Assembly (NCBI GenBank): GCA_014879565.1
Contig: JACSRW010000017.1
Span: forward strand, 1-64,000
Source: Chitinophagaceae bacterium
GTDB taxonomy: Bacteria; Bacteroidota; Bacteroidia; Chitinophagales; Chitinophagaceae
Reading direction: 5' to 3'
DNA: 64,000 nucleotides
The notes beneath the pieces are model-generated. The model had not been told where the DNA came from. It did no database searches and worked only from the letters and a program-made list of their open reading frames with translations. Shown here piece after piece: positions 42,401-51,700 of the stretch; positions within the stretch are counted from its first letter, which is position 1, and the number at the start of each line of letters is the position of its first letter. A program made the position numbers and the translations under genes.

Positions 42401-43435
42401 GGATCCGTTACCTATTATGCTGCCAGCCGGGACAATGCCACTGGCTGTGAAAGCAACCAGCGCACGGCGGTCACACTGACCATAACAGTAGTACCGGATG
42501 TGACCGTATCCGCCAGCGGCTCCACCCAGTTCTGCCAGGGAGGAAATGTAATCCTCACTGCCTCCAATGCCGCTTCCTGGAACTGGAGTAATGGCGCCAC
42601 CACCCAAAGTATAACGGTAACCAATAGTGGCAATTACACTGTAACAGTCAGCAATAACGGTTGTGCCAGCACCAGTACGGCCGTTGGGGTCACTGTAAAT
42701 CCCCTGCCCCAGCCGGTTATCACCGCAGGAGGCCCGACCAGTTTCTGTGAAGGCGGCTCCGTGACCCTGAACGCAGGCAGCCATTCCTTCTACAACTGGA
42801 GCAACGGGGCAACATCACAGAATATAACGGTGAACAATAGTGGAAATTTCACAGTGACCGTAACGAACGAGGAAGGATGCAGTGCCACTTCCGCTGTCAC
42901 TGCGGTGTCGGTGAGCCCCAGTCCGCAAGTGAGTATCAACGCCGCCCCTTACCAAAACCTGTATCCCGGTCTGAATACCACCCTCAGCGCCCAGGTAAAC
43001 CCGGCTGGTAACTATAACTATAGCTGGAGAAGAAACGGCAACAGCACAGGCGGCAATACGGCAAACCTGAGCGGAATCGGCATTGACCAAACAGGCTCCT
43101 ACACCGTAACTGTCACCAATACCACCGGGCTACCCTGTACCAATACTTCTTCCGCCCTGGTCATCGGTGATTCGGCCATGTACCGGCTCTTTATACTGCC
43201 GAACCCGGCAGACGGGGAATTTGAAGTGGTATACTACAGTGCCGGTAATAATCAGTACACACTCAGCATCAGTGACGCCAAAGGAGCGACTGTTTTCCGT
43301 AAGGCATACAGCATCAGCGGGCCCTACCAGCGTATGCCGGTTGATATGCGCCAGGCCAATAAAGGGATTTACCAGGTCGTGCTGACAGACCGGTCAGGTA
43401 AAAAACTGGCTGCAGGAAAAGTCCTGATACACTAA
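39494..43435 (+). CDS. Secreted S8 subtilase with Ig-like modules and T9SS sorting domain
   Basis: 1313 aa. Signal peptide near LLTLFLVVLSMAGFTQQ, a propeptide-like region to about 215, then the peptidase: Asp247 in NIGIWDEGE, His277 in STHCAGTI, Ser446 in LSGTSMATPG. After a P-domain-like stretch (VRLRVMLTWNDPAGAANA-type), there are fibronectin/Ig-like modules (about 640-1220), the last three with WNWSNGAT-, YNWSNGAT- and YNYSWRRNG-type repeats ending in YTVTV or FTVTV. The C-terminus (FILPNPADGEFEVVY to GKVLIH) is a T9SS type A sorting domain, so it is exported to the cell surface or medium. Followed by a terminator. Confidence 0.92.
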   Translation: MFNLYIRKAGLLTLFLVVLSMAGFTQQTPDYTLLLNSGKFIPEENISRIRKESAEMTGSLFAGKNYLTLQFRSLPTAAEKQKMEAAGIILKDYIPNLAYTAVVNSSVSVEQLKSFPLRSVFPFSAAQKTVPALLSGQVPAHAIKQPGYADLTVITYETMPIGKIAGSLFPLRVSILEDMPMFRSFTLRVPQANMQQVAALPFIQWVEFIDVPNQLENTLGRTLHRVNTLNDGPRNLKGDGLNIGIWDEGEISPHLDFSPSGRLNQMEFSSPSQHSTHCAGTILGRGLINQTARGMAPNARLYSYNFSGNIQSEMAAAIPANNLVVSSHSYGGSATCGVNGSGVVYSSTSRATDINLNTFPYHLHVHSAGNSQTACSGGWSTITGSGKTAKNNILVANITTAEALSGSSSCGPVQDGRVKPEISAFGTSVFSTSTPLNAYATLSGTSMATPGVAGSVSLLVQRYKQLNGDNLPPSTLIKNTVLNTAHDLGNPGPDYRFGYGRIDALKAIRILEDNRYVVNTIGTGTANDITITVPDGAARLRVMLTWNDPAGAANANPALVNNLDLTVINGPTTSLPWILDPLNPSNGATNGVDNVSNIEQVELNFPAAGIYTLRVAGTAVPVGASQEYALTWNIDQPYIEVTYPNGGESFSPGSSETITWDNAGISGTQTVEYSVNGGATWNLISSSVSGFTTRLVWSVPAGVNTSTALIRVTSGSVSDQSDATFKILGTVSGFSANGTSCNAGEVNFSWTAVANATHYDIYRLDAASGQFVLHAGNITGTSYTATGLTPNTSMWFTIRSKNSSTGAESERSNAVNVTVSNGGGGLGAVGTISGQNTVCGNPSNVVYSVSPVTGATSYTWTAPPGAGIVSGQGTTSVTISFGAGSSSGNISVYASNGACNTAPATKSIIVGSTSVAAPASGGNQTQVVCGNNTLPVLTATASVAPGFSITWYDAPTGGNFLINPVLNTAGSVTYYAASRDNATGCESNQRTAVTLTITVVPDVTVSASGSTQFCQGGNVILTASNAASWNWSNGATTQSITVTNSGNYTVTVSNNGCASTSTAVGVTVNPLPQPVITAGGPTSFCEGGSVTLNAGSHSFYNWSNGATSQNITVNNSGNFTVTVTNEEGCSATSAVTAVSVSPSPQVSINAAPYQNLYPGLNTTLSAQVNPAGNYNYSWRRNGNSTGGNTANLSGIGIDQTGSYTVTVTNTTGLPCTNTSSALVIGDSAMYRLFILPNPADGEFEVVYYSAGNNQYTLSISDAKGATVFRKAYSISGPYQRMPVDMRQANKGIYQVVLTDRSGKKLAAGKVLIH

Positions 43436-43462
43436 AAAAACCGGATTTGCATTTTATATAAA

Positions 43463-43489
43463 AAGGCCGCATCGTGCGGCCTTTTTTAT
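43463..43489. terminator. Bidirectional terminator between the subtilase and ppk1
   Basis: Stem AAGGCCGCA/TGCGGCCTT with a TCG loop at 43463-43483. It is flanked by T runs when read on either strand, so it can end both convergent genes. Confidence 0.88.
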
Positions 43490-45558
43490 TTTTCAGTAAT
43501 CCGGCTAACCCAGTGATAAATGGCTTCCTGTGCCGCCATACCTGATTCTTCCGGTGGAAAAGCCAGGTTTTCATACCCGCTGGTAAACAGGCGCGCTTTT
43601 TGACGATCAGCCCATTGCAGCTGAAGTATCTGTTCTGCCTGCTCTTTCAGTCCGGGATCTTCCAGCGGAAAACACACTTCAATACGGCTGCGCAGATTCC
43701 GTTTCATCCAGTCAGCGCTCCCCATAAATATTTTCTTTTCACCCCCGTGATGAAAAAAGAATATCCGGGCATGTTCCAGGTAACGGTCCACGATCCTGAC
43801 CACTGTAATGTTTTCACTCTGGCCTTCCAGTCCCGGGGCGAGACAACAAATCCCTCTCACAAGCAACTTGATTTTCACCCCGGCTGCAGCCGCTTCATAT
43901 AACCGGTCAATCATCCGGCGTTCCTGGAGATTATTCAGTTTGATAAAAATCAAAGCTTCACGACCGGCACGTGCTTCTTCTATCTCATACTGTATCAGGT
44001 TTTCAAAAACAGACACGAGATTAAACTGCGATACCAGCAGTTTTCTGAAAGGAATTTCTTCCGCCCCGGCCGGTTGTTTGCCGGAAACCAGGAAACGGAA
44101 CAGCCTATCCAGTTCCTTCCCTTTTTCCGGGTCGGCACTCAACAGCATATGGTCTGTATAAAAACGGGCGGTATTCTCATTAAAGTTTCCGGTACCCAGG
44201 CAGGAATAATAAATGGTTTGTCCTTCTTCTTCCCTTTTTACCAGGGCCACTTTGGCGTGCACTTTCAGATAAGGCAGGCTGCTGATAATCCGGATACCCG
44301 CCGCCTTCATTTTTTTGGACCACTTCAGATTGTTTGCTTCATCAAAACGGGCTTTCAGCTCCACAAATACAGTTACTGTTTTACGATTACGGGCGGCGCT
44401 GATCAGCGCATTTACAATCCGGGATTCAGGTGCCACCCGGTAAAGGGTAATACAAATTTCCTTTACCAGCGGATCGGTAGCCGCCTCATTAAAAAAGCGC
44501 AATATGGATCCGTAACAATGATACGGGAAATGAAGCAGGTGTTCCCTTCCCCGTATATAAGTGAAAATCGCCTGCCCGTTGCCGAAATACGGATACTCAA
44601 CCGGAGGCCAAACCTTGTCACTTAACCGGGTTTTATCCGGTAAAGGCAGCGAGGCGAAGTCTTTCAGGTTATGATAAGGTCCCCCGCTGATGAGGGCCCG
44701 ACGCGGAATTTCCAGGAGACTTGCCAGGAAATCTTTTAATTCCTCCGGCATACCCGGAGCTGTTAATAAACGGGTAGCCGGCCCCCAGTCCCTTTTCTCC
44801 AGTTGTCTTTCTATTTTAAGTGCCAGATCCCCCTCAAATTCATCTTCCAGGTTCAGCTCTGCATCCCGGGTGAGTTTCACAGACCAGGCATCCTTTATCA
44901 CCGCTCCCCTGAACAAAAGAGGAAGACAATCCCGGATGATATCATCCAGGAAAAGAATCTGCCATTCACCGTTTTCTCCGGAACAGGTATAAAACCGGGG
45001 CAACTGACCGGAAGGAATATTCACCAGCGCATAACTGCCTTGTTGAGACGGCTGCGCATTCTCCAGCGATACCACAAAATAAAGCGCATTATTTTCCAGG
45101 AATATTGTACCCCTGGAAGCCGGGCTGAGATAAAGAGGCTGCAGAAAGGAAAGCACTTCTGACAGAAAATAACTTGTCAGCTTTTCACGCAGCGTAATGG
45201 CGGCTTTTTCTTCGTAATACAAATGAATGCCGGCCGTATGTAATGCCGGTATCAGTTCCTCGCGGAGGATACGGCCATATTCTTCCTGCTGAGCATTAAC
45301 CCTCATCAGCACTTCTTCTATCAGGTCATTGGGGTATTCGGAACTGAGAGAGATTTTTTTACTCTCCCAGCCACTGAAAGCGGTGATGGCAGGCACTCTT
45401 ACCCGGTAAAACTCATCCAGGTTGGAAGAAAAAATCGACAGAAAAAGAAAGCGGTTATACAGGGGAACTGCAGGATCTGCCGCTTCCTGCAATACCCGCC
45501 CGTTGAAACTCAGCCAGCTCAGGTCTCGGTTCAGGTAAAAATACGATCCGGGAATCAT
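43486..45558 (-). CDS. ppk1: Polyphosphate kinase 1
   Basis: 690 aa from the ATG at 45558 (MIPGSYFYLNRDLSWL). Makes polyphosphate from ATP, and the reverse. Typical N-terminus YLNRDLSWLSFNGRVLQEA; the phosphorylated His is in LKVHAKVALVKRE, and the second site lies in ARIFFFHHGGEKKIFMGSADWM. IYRGREHLLHFPYHCY-like and IKLNNLQERRMIDRLYEAA segments confirm PPK1. No exopolyphosphatase (ppx) gene is alongside. Its stop codon is followed at once by the shared terminator. Confidence 0.96.
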   Translation of the reverse strand: MIPGSYFYLNRDLSWLSFNGRVLQEAADPAVPLYNRFLFLSIFSSNLDEFYRVRVPAITAFSGWESKKISLSSEYPNDLIEEVLMRVNAQQEEYGRILREELIPALHTAGIHLYYEEKAAITLREKLTSYFLSEVLSFLQPLYLSPASRGTIFLENNALYFVVSLENAQPSQQGSYALVNIPSGQLPRFYTCSGENGEWQILFLDDIIRDCLPLLFRGAVIKDAWSVKLTRDAELNLEDEFEGDLALKIERQLEKRDWGPATRLLTAPGMPEELKDFLASLLEIPRRALISGGPYHNLKDFASLPLPDKTRLSDKVWPPVEYPYFGNGQAIFTYIRGREHLLHFPYHCYGSILRFFNEAATDPLVKEICITLYRVAPESRIVNALISAARNRKTVTVFVELKARFDEANNLKWSKKMKAAGIRIISSLPYLKVHAKVALVKREEEGQTIYYSCLGTGNFNENTARFYTDHMLLSADPEKGKELDRLFRFLVSGKQPAGAEEIPFRKLLVSQFNLVSVFENLIQYEIEEARAGREALIFIKLNNLQERRMIDRLYEAAAAGVKIKLLVRGICCLAPGLEGQSENITVVRIVDRYLEHARIFFFHHGGEKKIFMGSADWMKRNLRSRIEVCFPLEDPGLKEQAEQILQLQWADRQKARLFTSGYENLAFPPEESGMAAQEAIYHWVSRITEK

Positions 45559-45755
45559 GATGGGTATTTGGGCTAAGGTATGAAATGCCACTGCATGTTT
45601 GTCATTCCCATCCCTCCCCCCGGTATTAATTTTCCGCTGCGCTTTGTATTAGAAAAATGCGTAATGACATAAATCAGCAACCGTTTTGACCCCTATCAAA
45701 GGAATGCCATGAAGAACGGGCTTAGATTGTGACACCTACCACTAAACGCTTCCAT

Positions 45756-48700
45756 ATGTTTGCCCTCCGACCCCTACGGCAGGGATTCCCTGTTCTCCTT
45801 GCCATCATCCTGCTGACCGGATTACAGAACAGCTATGCACAAACGCCAGAAGACCTCGAAAAAATGGGCAAAGAAGCCCAGGGATTTCAGTTTAAACTGA
45901 AATTCCGGGGAAGTCCGCCACCCACAGCAGACGATATTAAATTCAGGGCGATTACCGAACTACTCAACAAGTATAAAGGGCAGGTGCCGGCTGATTTGCA
46001 ACTCCCTTTCCGGGCACAGGGTCCACAGGCTGCTGAAAAACCATTCCTGACGGATGACCAGCAGGCTTCCCTGAAAGATCAGTCCACCCGTTTCTTTCGG
46101 GAAATGGCGGAAAAAAACCTGACTGTTCAGGATCTCCAGAAATACAAGGAAGTATTTAAAAATACAAATCCCATGCCCGGAGATAATCCGGCAGATCCCC
46201 GGATTGCATGGCGTGGCGCTTATGAAGGCATTGAAAGAACCCTCATGGGTGGCCGGACCCTGCTAATCATGGACGTTTGGAAACAAACCATGCTGGATTA
46301 TTTCCGGTCACATCCCGAAGCGGTTGGCGTGGTGTACGGGCAGATGGATATCGGCTCCTGGGTGAAAATGAATGTGGACGGACTTGGGTTTGCGGCGGAT
46401 ATAGACTTCAGTACCATCGCCACCGATTCCAAAAGCAACCAGGCCATCCATAACCTATTTGGTGAAAACCTGCGCCGGGCCAGTGGTCTGGGCATGATTC
46501 CGATTGATGTGGTGCATACTGCCCACGGACTCGCCGGGGCGGAAGTATTTATCGGGGAATGGGGCAAGGCATTTGCTGAAGTGGATATGCTGCGGCGCGG
46601 CAAGTGGAAACTGATTGAAGTAATTAAAAATGAAAACGGACAGATCGTAGACATCAGAACCACGGAAAAAGAAGGCAAGCAGCTCTTTATGGAAAAAGGG
46701 ATTGAAGCGGAACTGAAAGCCCAGCAGAAAGATCCGGCCAACCAATTTGATCCGAAAGAAAAATACCCTGAACTGTCTATAAAAATGGAACCCATGCTCA
46801 GCCTGGAAATGCTGCGGCATGCCATCCATGATATTGAACATGGTCCGTTCGAGGGCGGACAAAAGATCATAAAAATGATCAAATACACAGAACGGAGTTT
46901 CTTTATGATCAGCGAAGCCATGAAGGAAGTAGCGCCCAATGACCAGAACACCTATTTCCGTCTTTCCCCCGAAGAGGCCCGGTTTAAAACGCTGTGCGAA
47001 CAGGTTATAAAAAACAAAGGAGACGGACGCCGGATCGCTGTATTGCTGGAAGAATTCACCGGACAGAAACTGGAACATGCGGAACAGGCCAGGCTGATTG
47101 CCGAATCCATTACCGAACAGTGCAAAAAGGCCATGCTGAAAAATGCCGGGAACGCGTACGGTTACCGGATAAAAAGTATTGCCGCTATAAAAGAAGATGA
47201 ACAGCGCTTTGAAGAAGCAGATAAATTCCTCTGGCAAATTGAAGAGGAATTTAATAAAGGATTCCGCGAGGGAGGAACCGAAATTCCTAAATCCATGCTG
47301 CGGGCACACAGTATACTGGTGGATTTGCGGGCCGGAAAAATTCCGCCCGACCTGATGAACAGCCGGCTGGAAGAACTCAACCGGCTGATGGAAGAAGAAT
47401 ACAAAGTGGACAAATCCCTCGTGGAAAGACTGATTGGTGATCCCTGGGCACCGGTACGAAATTACCTGGTCAAAAAAGGATTCGGCCCGGAAGCCGTACA
47501 GAAGGTCCTTCTTAAGATGAAAAGTGTGTTTGCAGATAACTGGCGCCGGTATGCCCCGGAACTGGCCCAACGCCCTGCGCTGTCGGCTTATGAGTTTGCC
47601 AATCACGTTCAGCAGAAACTGAACGTGCTGAATGAACATCTGGCCAAAACAAAAGCAGGCAAAATCATGTCAAATGACCTGCTGAACTATGTGGATAATA
47701 CACTGGCGCTATATGATGCCTGGTTCAGCGGAAAAACAACCGCGGAGTGCGCCTGGAATTTCAGCTGGACAGCCGGCACTATCTGGATGCAGGGAAACTG
47801 GCCTTTCACCGCTATCCCGCTGGGCATCTTTAATTCAATCCAGTCACGCAGTCCCGCTCCCGCAGCTATGGCGGTAGCTTTTTATCTGTTCCCCTTTGCC
47901 GGACAAACCTATATGGTAACGAACCTGATTGACAGGCTTATCATCACACAGATCAGGGACTATACATTCAGAAGCCACCTGGACAAACTGGCGGTAATGG
48001 CTATCACAGATGGCCAGGGTCATGTGGTGCGTTTTAAAGTACCCCGTGCCTTTACCGGGTTATCCGGTTCCGCCGATTCCCTGGAAACCGACCCTGATAT
48101 TCCGGTTGAAGATCCGGGCCGCACGCTGGGTATCAAATCCGTATTTTATAATGAAGCATTCTTACACTGTCCCGATATTAAATACTTTGAAGGACTGGTT
48201 CCCCGGCAAAGTGACCGGCTGGGCAGTTATGAAACAAAGTTGAAAAACCTGAACAGTCTCTTTGCTTTTGACCAGGAATTCCTGGGTTACCTCGCTGCCA
48301 TCCGCCAGTTTAAAGAGGAAAAAGAGAACGGAACCCTGGAAGAAATACTGGAAGCTGAGATCGGCAAACAAAGAACCAAAATGCTCGACAGTCTCGGCCT
48401 GGTTATCGAAGATCACCTCTGGAAAGCTGTATTCAACGCCATTGAATCCACCAAAAAATCGGAGAAAGAAGGCGTGATCGGTACACTCGAAACCATCATT
48501 GTGGCCTTGCAGGATTCTCTTTACCTGGACGAATGGAATATGAAAAAAATTGACAGCCTGTCCCTGTTGCTTAAAATCAGAAAACAGGTGGAAAACGATC
48601 CGTTGTATATCCAGTTGCTGAAAGACCGTTTCTCAAAAGGTACTGCCTATGAAAGAGTGGCTATCCCCACCCTTGAATACTATATTAAAGTTTACCGGCA

Positions 48701-51700
48701 GATTAATCAGCTGCGGCCCAAACTATTTGAGATATGGCATCCCTTCGGCGTGGATGGTTCAAAACTGCAGGAAGATCCGATGCGCCTGGTTATCCTGGGC
48801 GGCCTGCGGGGTGCCCCCATGCTGACCACCGATCCGGAGAAAGATCTGCAACGCACTATTCAGTGTATTGAAGCCCATGCCAAAAGGGCAAGTGAGATCC
48901 GCTATGATCTGGCTGCAGCCCTGAGCCGTCCCATTAAAGACTCAGATAAAGAAGATAAGGAACATTTACGCATACTGGGCGAATACGGATTTGGCTTTGA
49001 AAGACTGGTGGATGCCGGTCCCGGAGGCCGCAGTCCGCTTTTCCCGGATGAGGCCAACGAAATCAACACCCGGATGAAAACCCTCCGGCAGGCATACCAG
49101 GACTACCTGGCCCGGTTGCGGGAAGGTCCGGCCCTCACCTTACGCATCCAGGTTAACGGCGAACAAACAACCACAGAAACAGAACCGGTATCGGCAGAAG
49201 CGGAACTCAGAAACGAACAGGAAAAACCCGTACCCGTACCGGCTGATTGTAAAATAGAGTGGTTTCTCTATGACAAAAGTTCCTCTAAAGAATCTAAAGT
49301 GGCGGAGGGTAAAACCGTTACGCATGATGCAAAAACTCAGGGGGACTTTGTGTATATCGTACGGCTGTTCCGCAACCGTAATAACCAGACCATTGAGGTG
49401 GCCAAAGGCTACTGGAATATCAGCGTACACCCATTTAATTTCAATGACCCTTCCAAAGGAATCAAACTGAAACTGCCGGCACTCATCAAACAGTATGATG
49501 TTTTTGATGTCTCAGCTGAAATACCTGCTTTACTGAAAGGCAGGATGAATGACTGCAGCTGGAACTGGGATGCCCTGACCGGTGATAAAAACTGCGGAGC
49601 AGCCAGGTTGCAGGTGCGGCAGTCCATGGAAACCACCGGTCCTGATGGAAAAAAATACCTGCAGGACAGCATAACAGTTGGTATTTCTTTTAAAGTGACA
49701 GATCCCGGAGCCAGCCGGGCTTCCTACCATTCCTTTAATAAAAAGGTGAAGTATCAGCACATGAGCCTGCATGTGAAGGCAACCGACATCTGGGAAGGTG
49801 GTGCCGGAACAAACTGGTTCAGGCTGGAAAGAAAGCCTGTAAAGAATGCCCCGCGTGTTCCCGGCTGGTCAGGTGACGGCAAAGCGATCAGTACAGCAGA
49901 AGCACATGCCACCGTAGGGATGAAAGACGACACCCCCTTTGGTTATGAGGAAGTCAATACACTGGAAGATCTGCAGCGCCTGATGGAAAAAGAAGCCAAA
50001 GAACAGGAATACAAAAAACTGCAGGTAAAGCCCATTTCCGTCGGAGATTTTAAAGGCTATGGACTGTACAGCGACTTTTATTATTCACCGGGTGGCTGGA
50101 GTGATGCCGGTTACAGGTCAGCCGGAGCCGGAGCCAGTTTCACAGGTTATGTGATGAAAGGGAAAAAATTCTTTGAAGTGTACTGGAGTGCAGGAGCCGG
50201 CGGTGCCTTTGACAACAGTGACAGGGGCTGGATGATGAGTATGGTAAAACAACTGGCGAATGAGTGTATCTCCATTCTTACCGGTGCCTCCTTTACGCCG
50301 GATGGAAGACTTACCCGCTCACCTTATACCGGACCCAAACCCGATGGAAGCGACTTCCCGCAAGTGGTTATCGAACCCAAACCGGATACGATACAGCCGG
50401 GTTCCAGGGTAATCGTGAAAGCCGTGATTAAAAACGATAAAGCGGATTACGGTCCGTATACCTATACCTGGACCGGGCAGACAGAAGGCAATACCAATGT
50501 TGCTGCTGTTCAGCTTTCTTCGGCCAGACCCGGCAAACAATCTGTAACCGTCACCGTTGACGGTACGGTCCCTCCGGGCAGTGCCAGCCTTGAATATGTG
50601 GTGGCTCCGCTGAAGCTCCGCCTGATAAAAGTAGCTCCGGCCGGTAACAAGATCGTAGTGGGCATGCCTGTAGAACTCCGGGCCGAATTTGTAAGTGCGG
50701 TACCAGCTGGCAAAAAATTACAATACCTGTGGCAACCACACCCCGAAGAAAAATTTACTCCCTTTGAAGGCAGTAACGGAAAGAGTATCGTCACATTCAA
50801 TAGTCCGGGTCGTAAAAAAGTCTGGGTGCAGGTGCTGGATAAAACTACAGCAGAGACCATTACACTCGGAGAATCAGAACAACTGGAATTGGAGGTGGAA
50901 AAACCAGGGTTCACCATTGTGTTTAATCCGGCCAAAGCCCCGGTAGGACAACCGGTCACTGCAACGATAAAAACCAGCCCGGAAAAACTGGATGATATCA
51001 GTTACCGGTGGATGCCCCCCGGAGCAAATGCCAATCAGGTAAGTGCCTCACAGGATGGTACTGAAATAACATTTTATGCCAAAGACGCCACGCAGGTAAC
51101 CCTGGAAGTACTGGCGCTGGTAAAAAGTAACGGAGAGGAACTGGGAAGAACCAGGGCCTATTTTACAGCAGACAGATACCTCGTTAAAACAGAAGGTCCA
51201 AAAGTACAGGGCCCCAAACCCATGATCTGGCAACCGGGTAAAGGTCTGGTGGAGGTTGATAAGGAAATAGCTGTACATCAGCAGGTGGAATTCACCGCTG
51301 TGGTTACACCACAACCATCCGGAACCATCACCTATAACTGGCAGGTTACAGAAGGCAATGCTTCCGTCAGTAACCCTGCTTCCCGTGATGTCAGGGTAAC
51401 CGCCCTTGAAACCGGTACGGTTAACATGCAGGTAACGGTGAAAGATGCCAACGGGGTTGAACTGGGAAAAGGTCTTGCCTCCTTCAGCGCCACAATATCA
51501 TCCGAACAGATCAGCCAGGGAGCCAAAGAGAAAAAGGCTTTTGAGGAAAAAATGAACCGGGCAAGACAATTAATCAAAGAAGGAAAACTGGATGAAGCAC
51601 TTACACTCGGTGAAGAATTGAATACAATGAATTCCAAAGAGGCCGCCGGCCTGATGAATGAACTGGCAGAAGCATGTAAGAAAGCCGGTAAAGAGGCTGC

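Noticed and set aside
46455-47639. 394-codon minus-strand frame inside the giant gene
   Set aside because: Antisense shadow; Phe/His-rich composition typical of reversed Glu/Lys codons.
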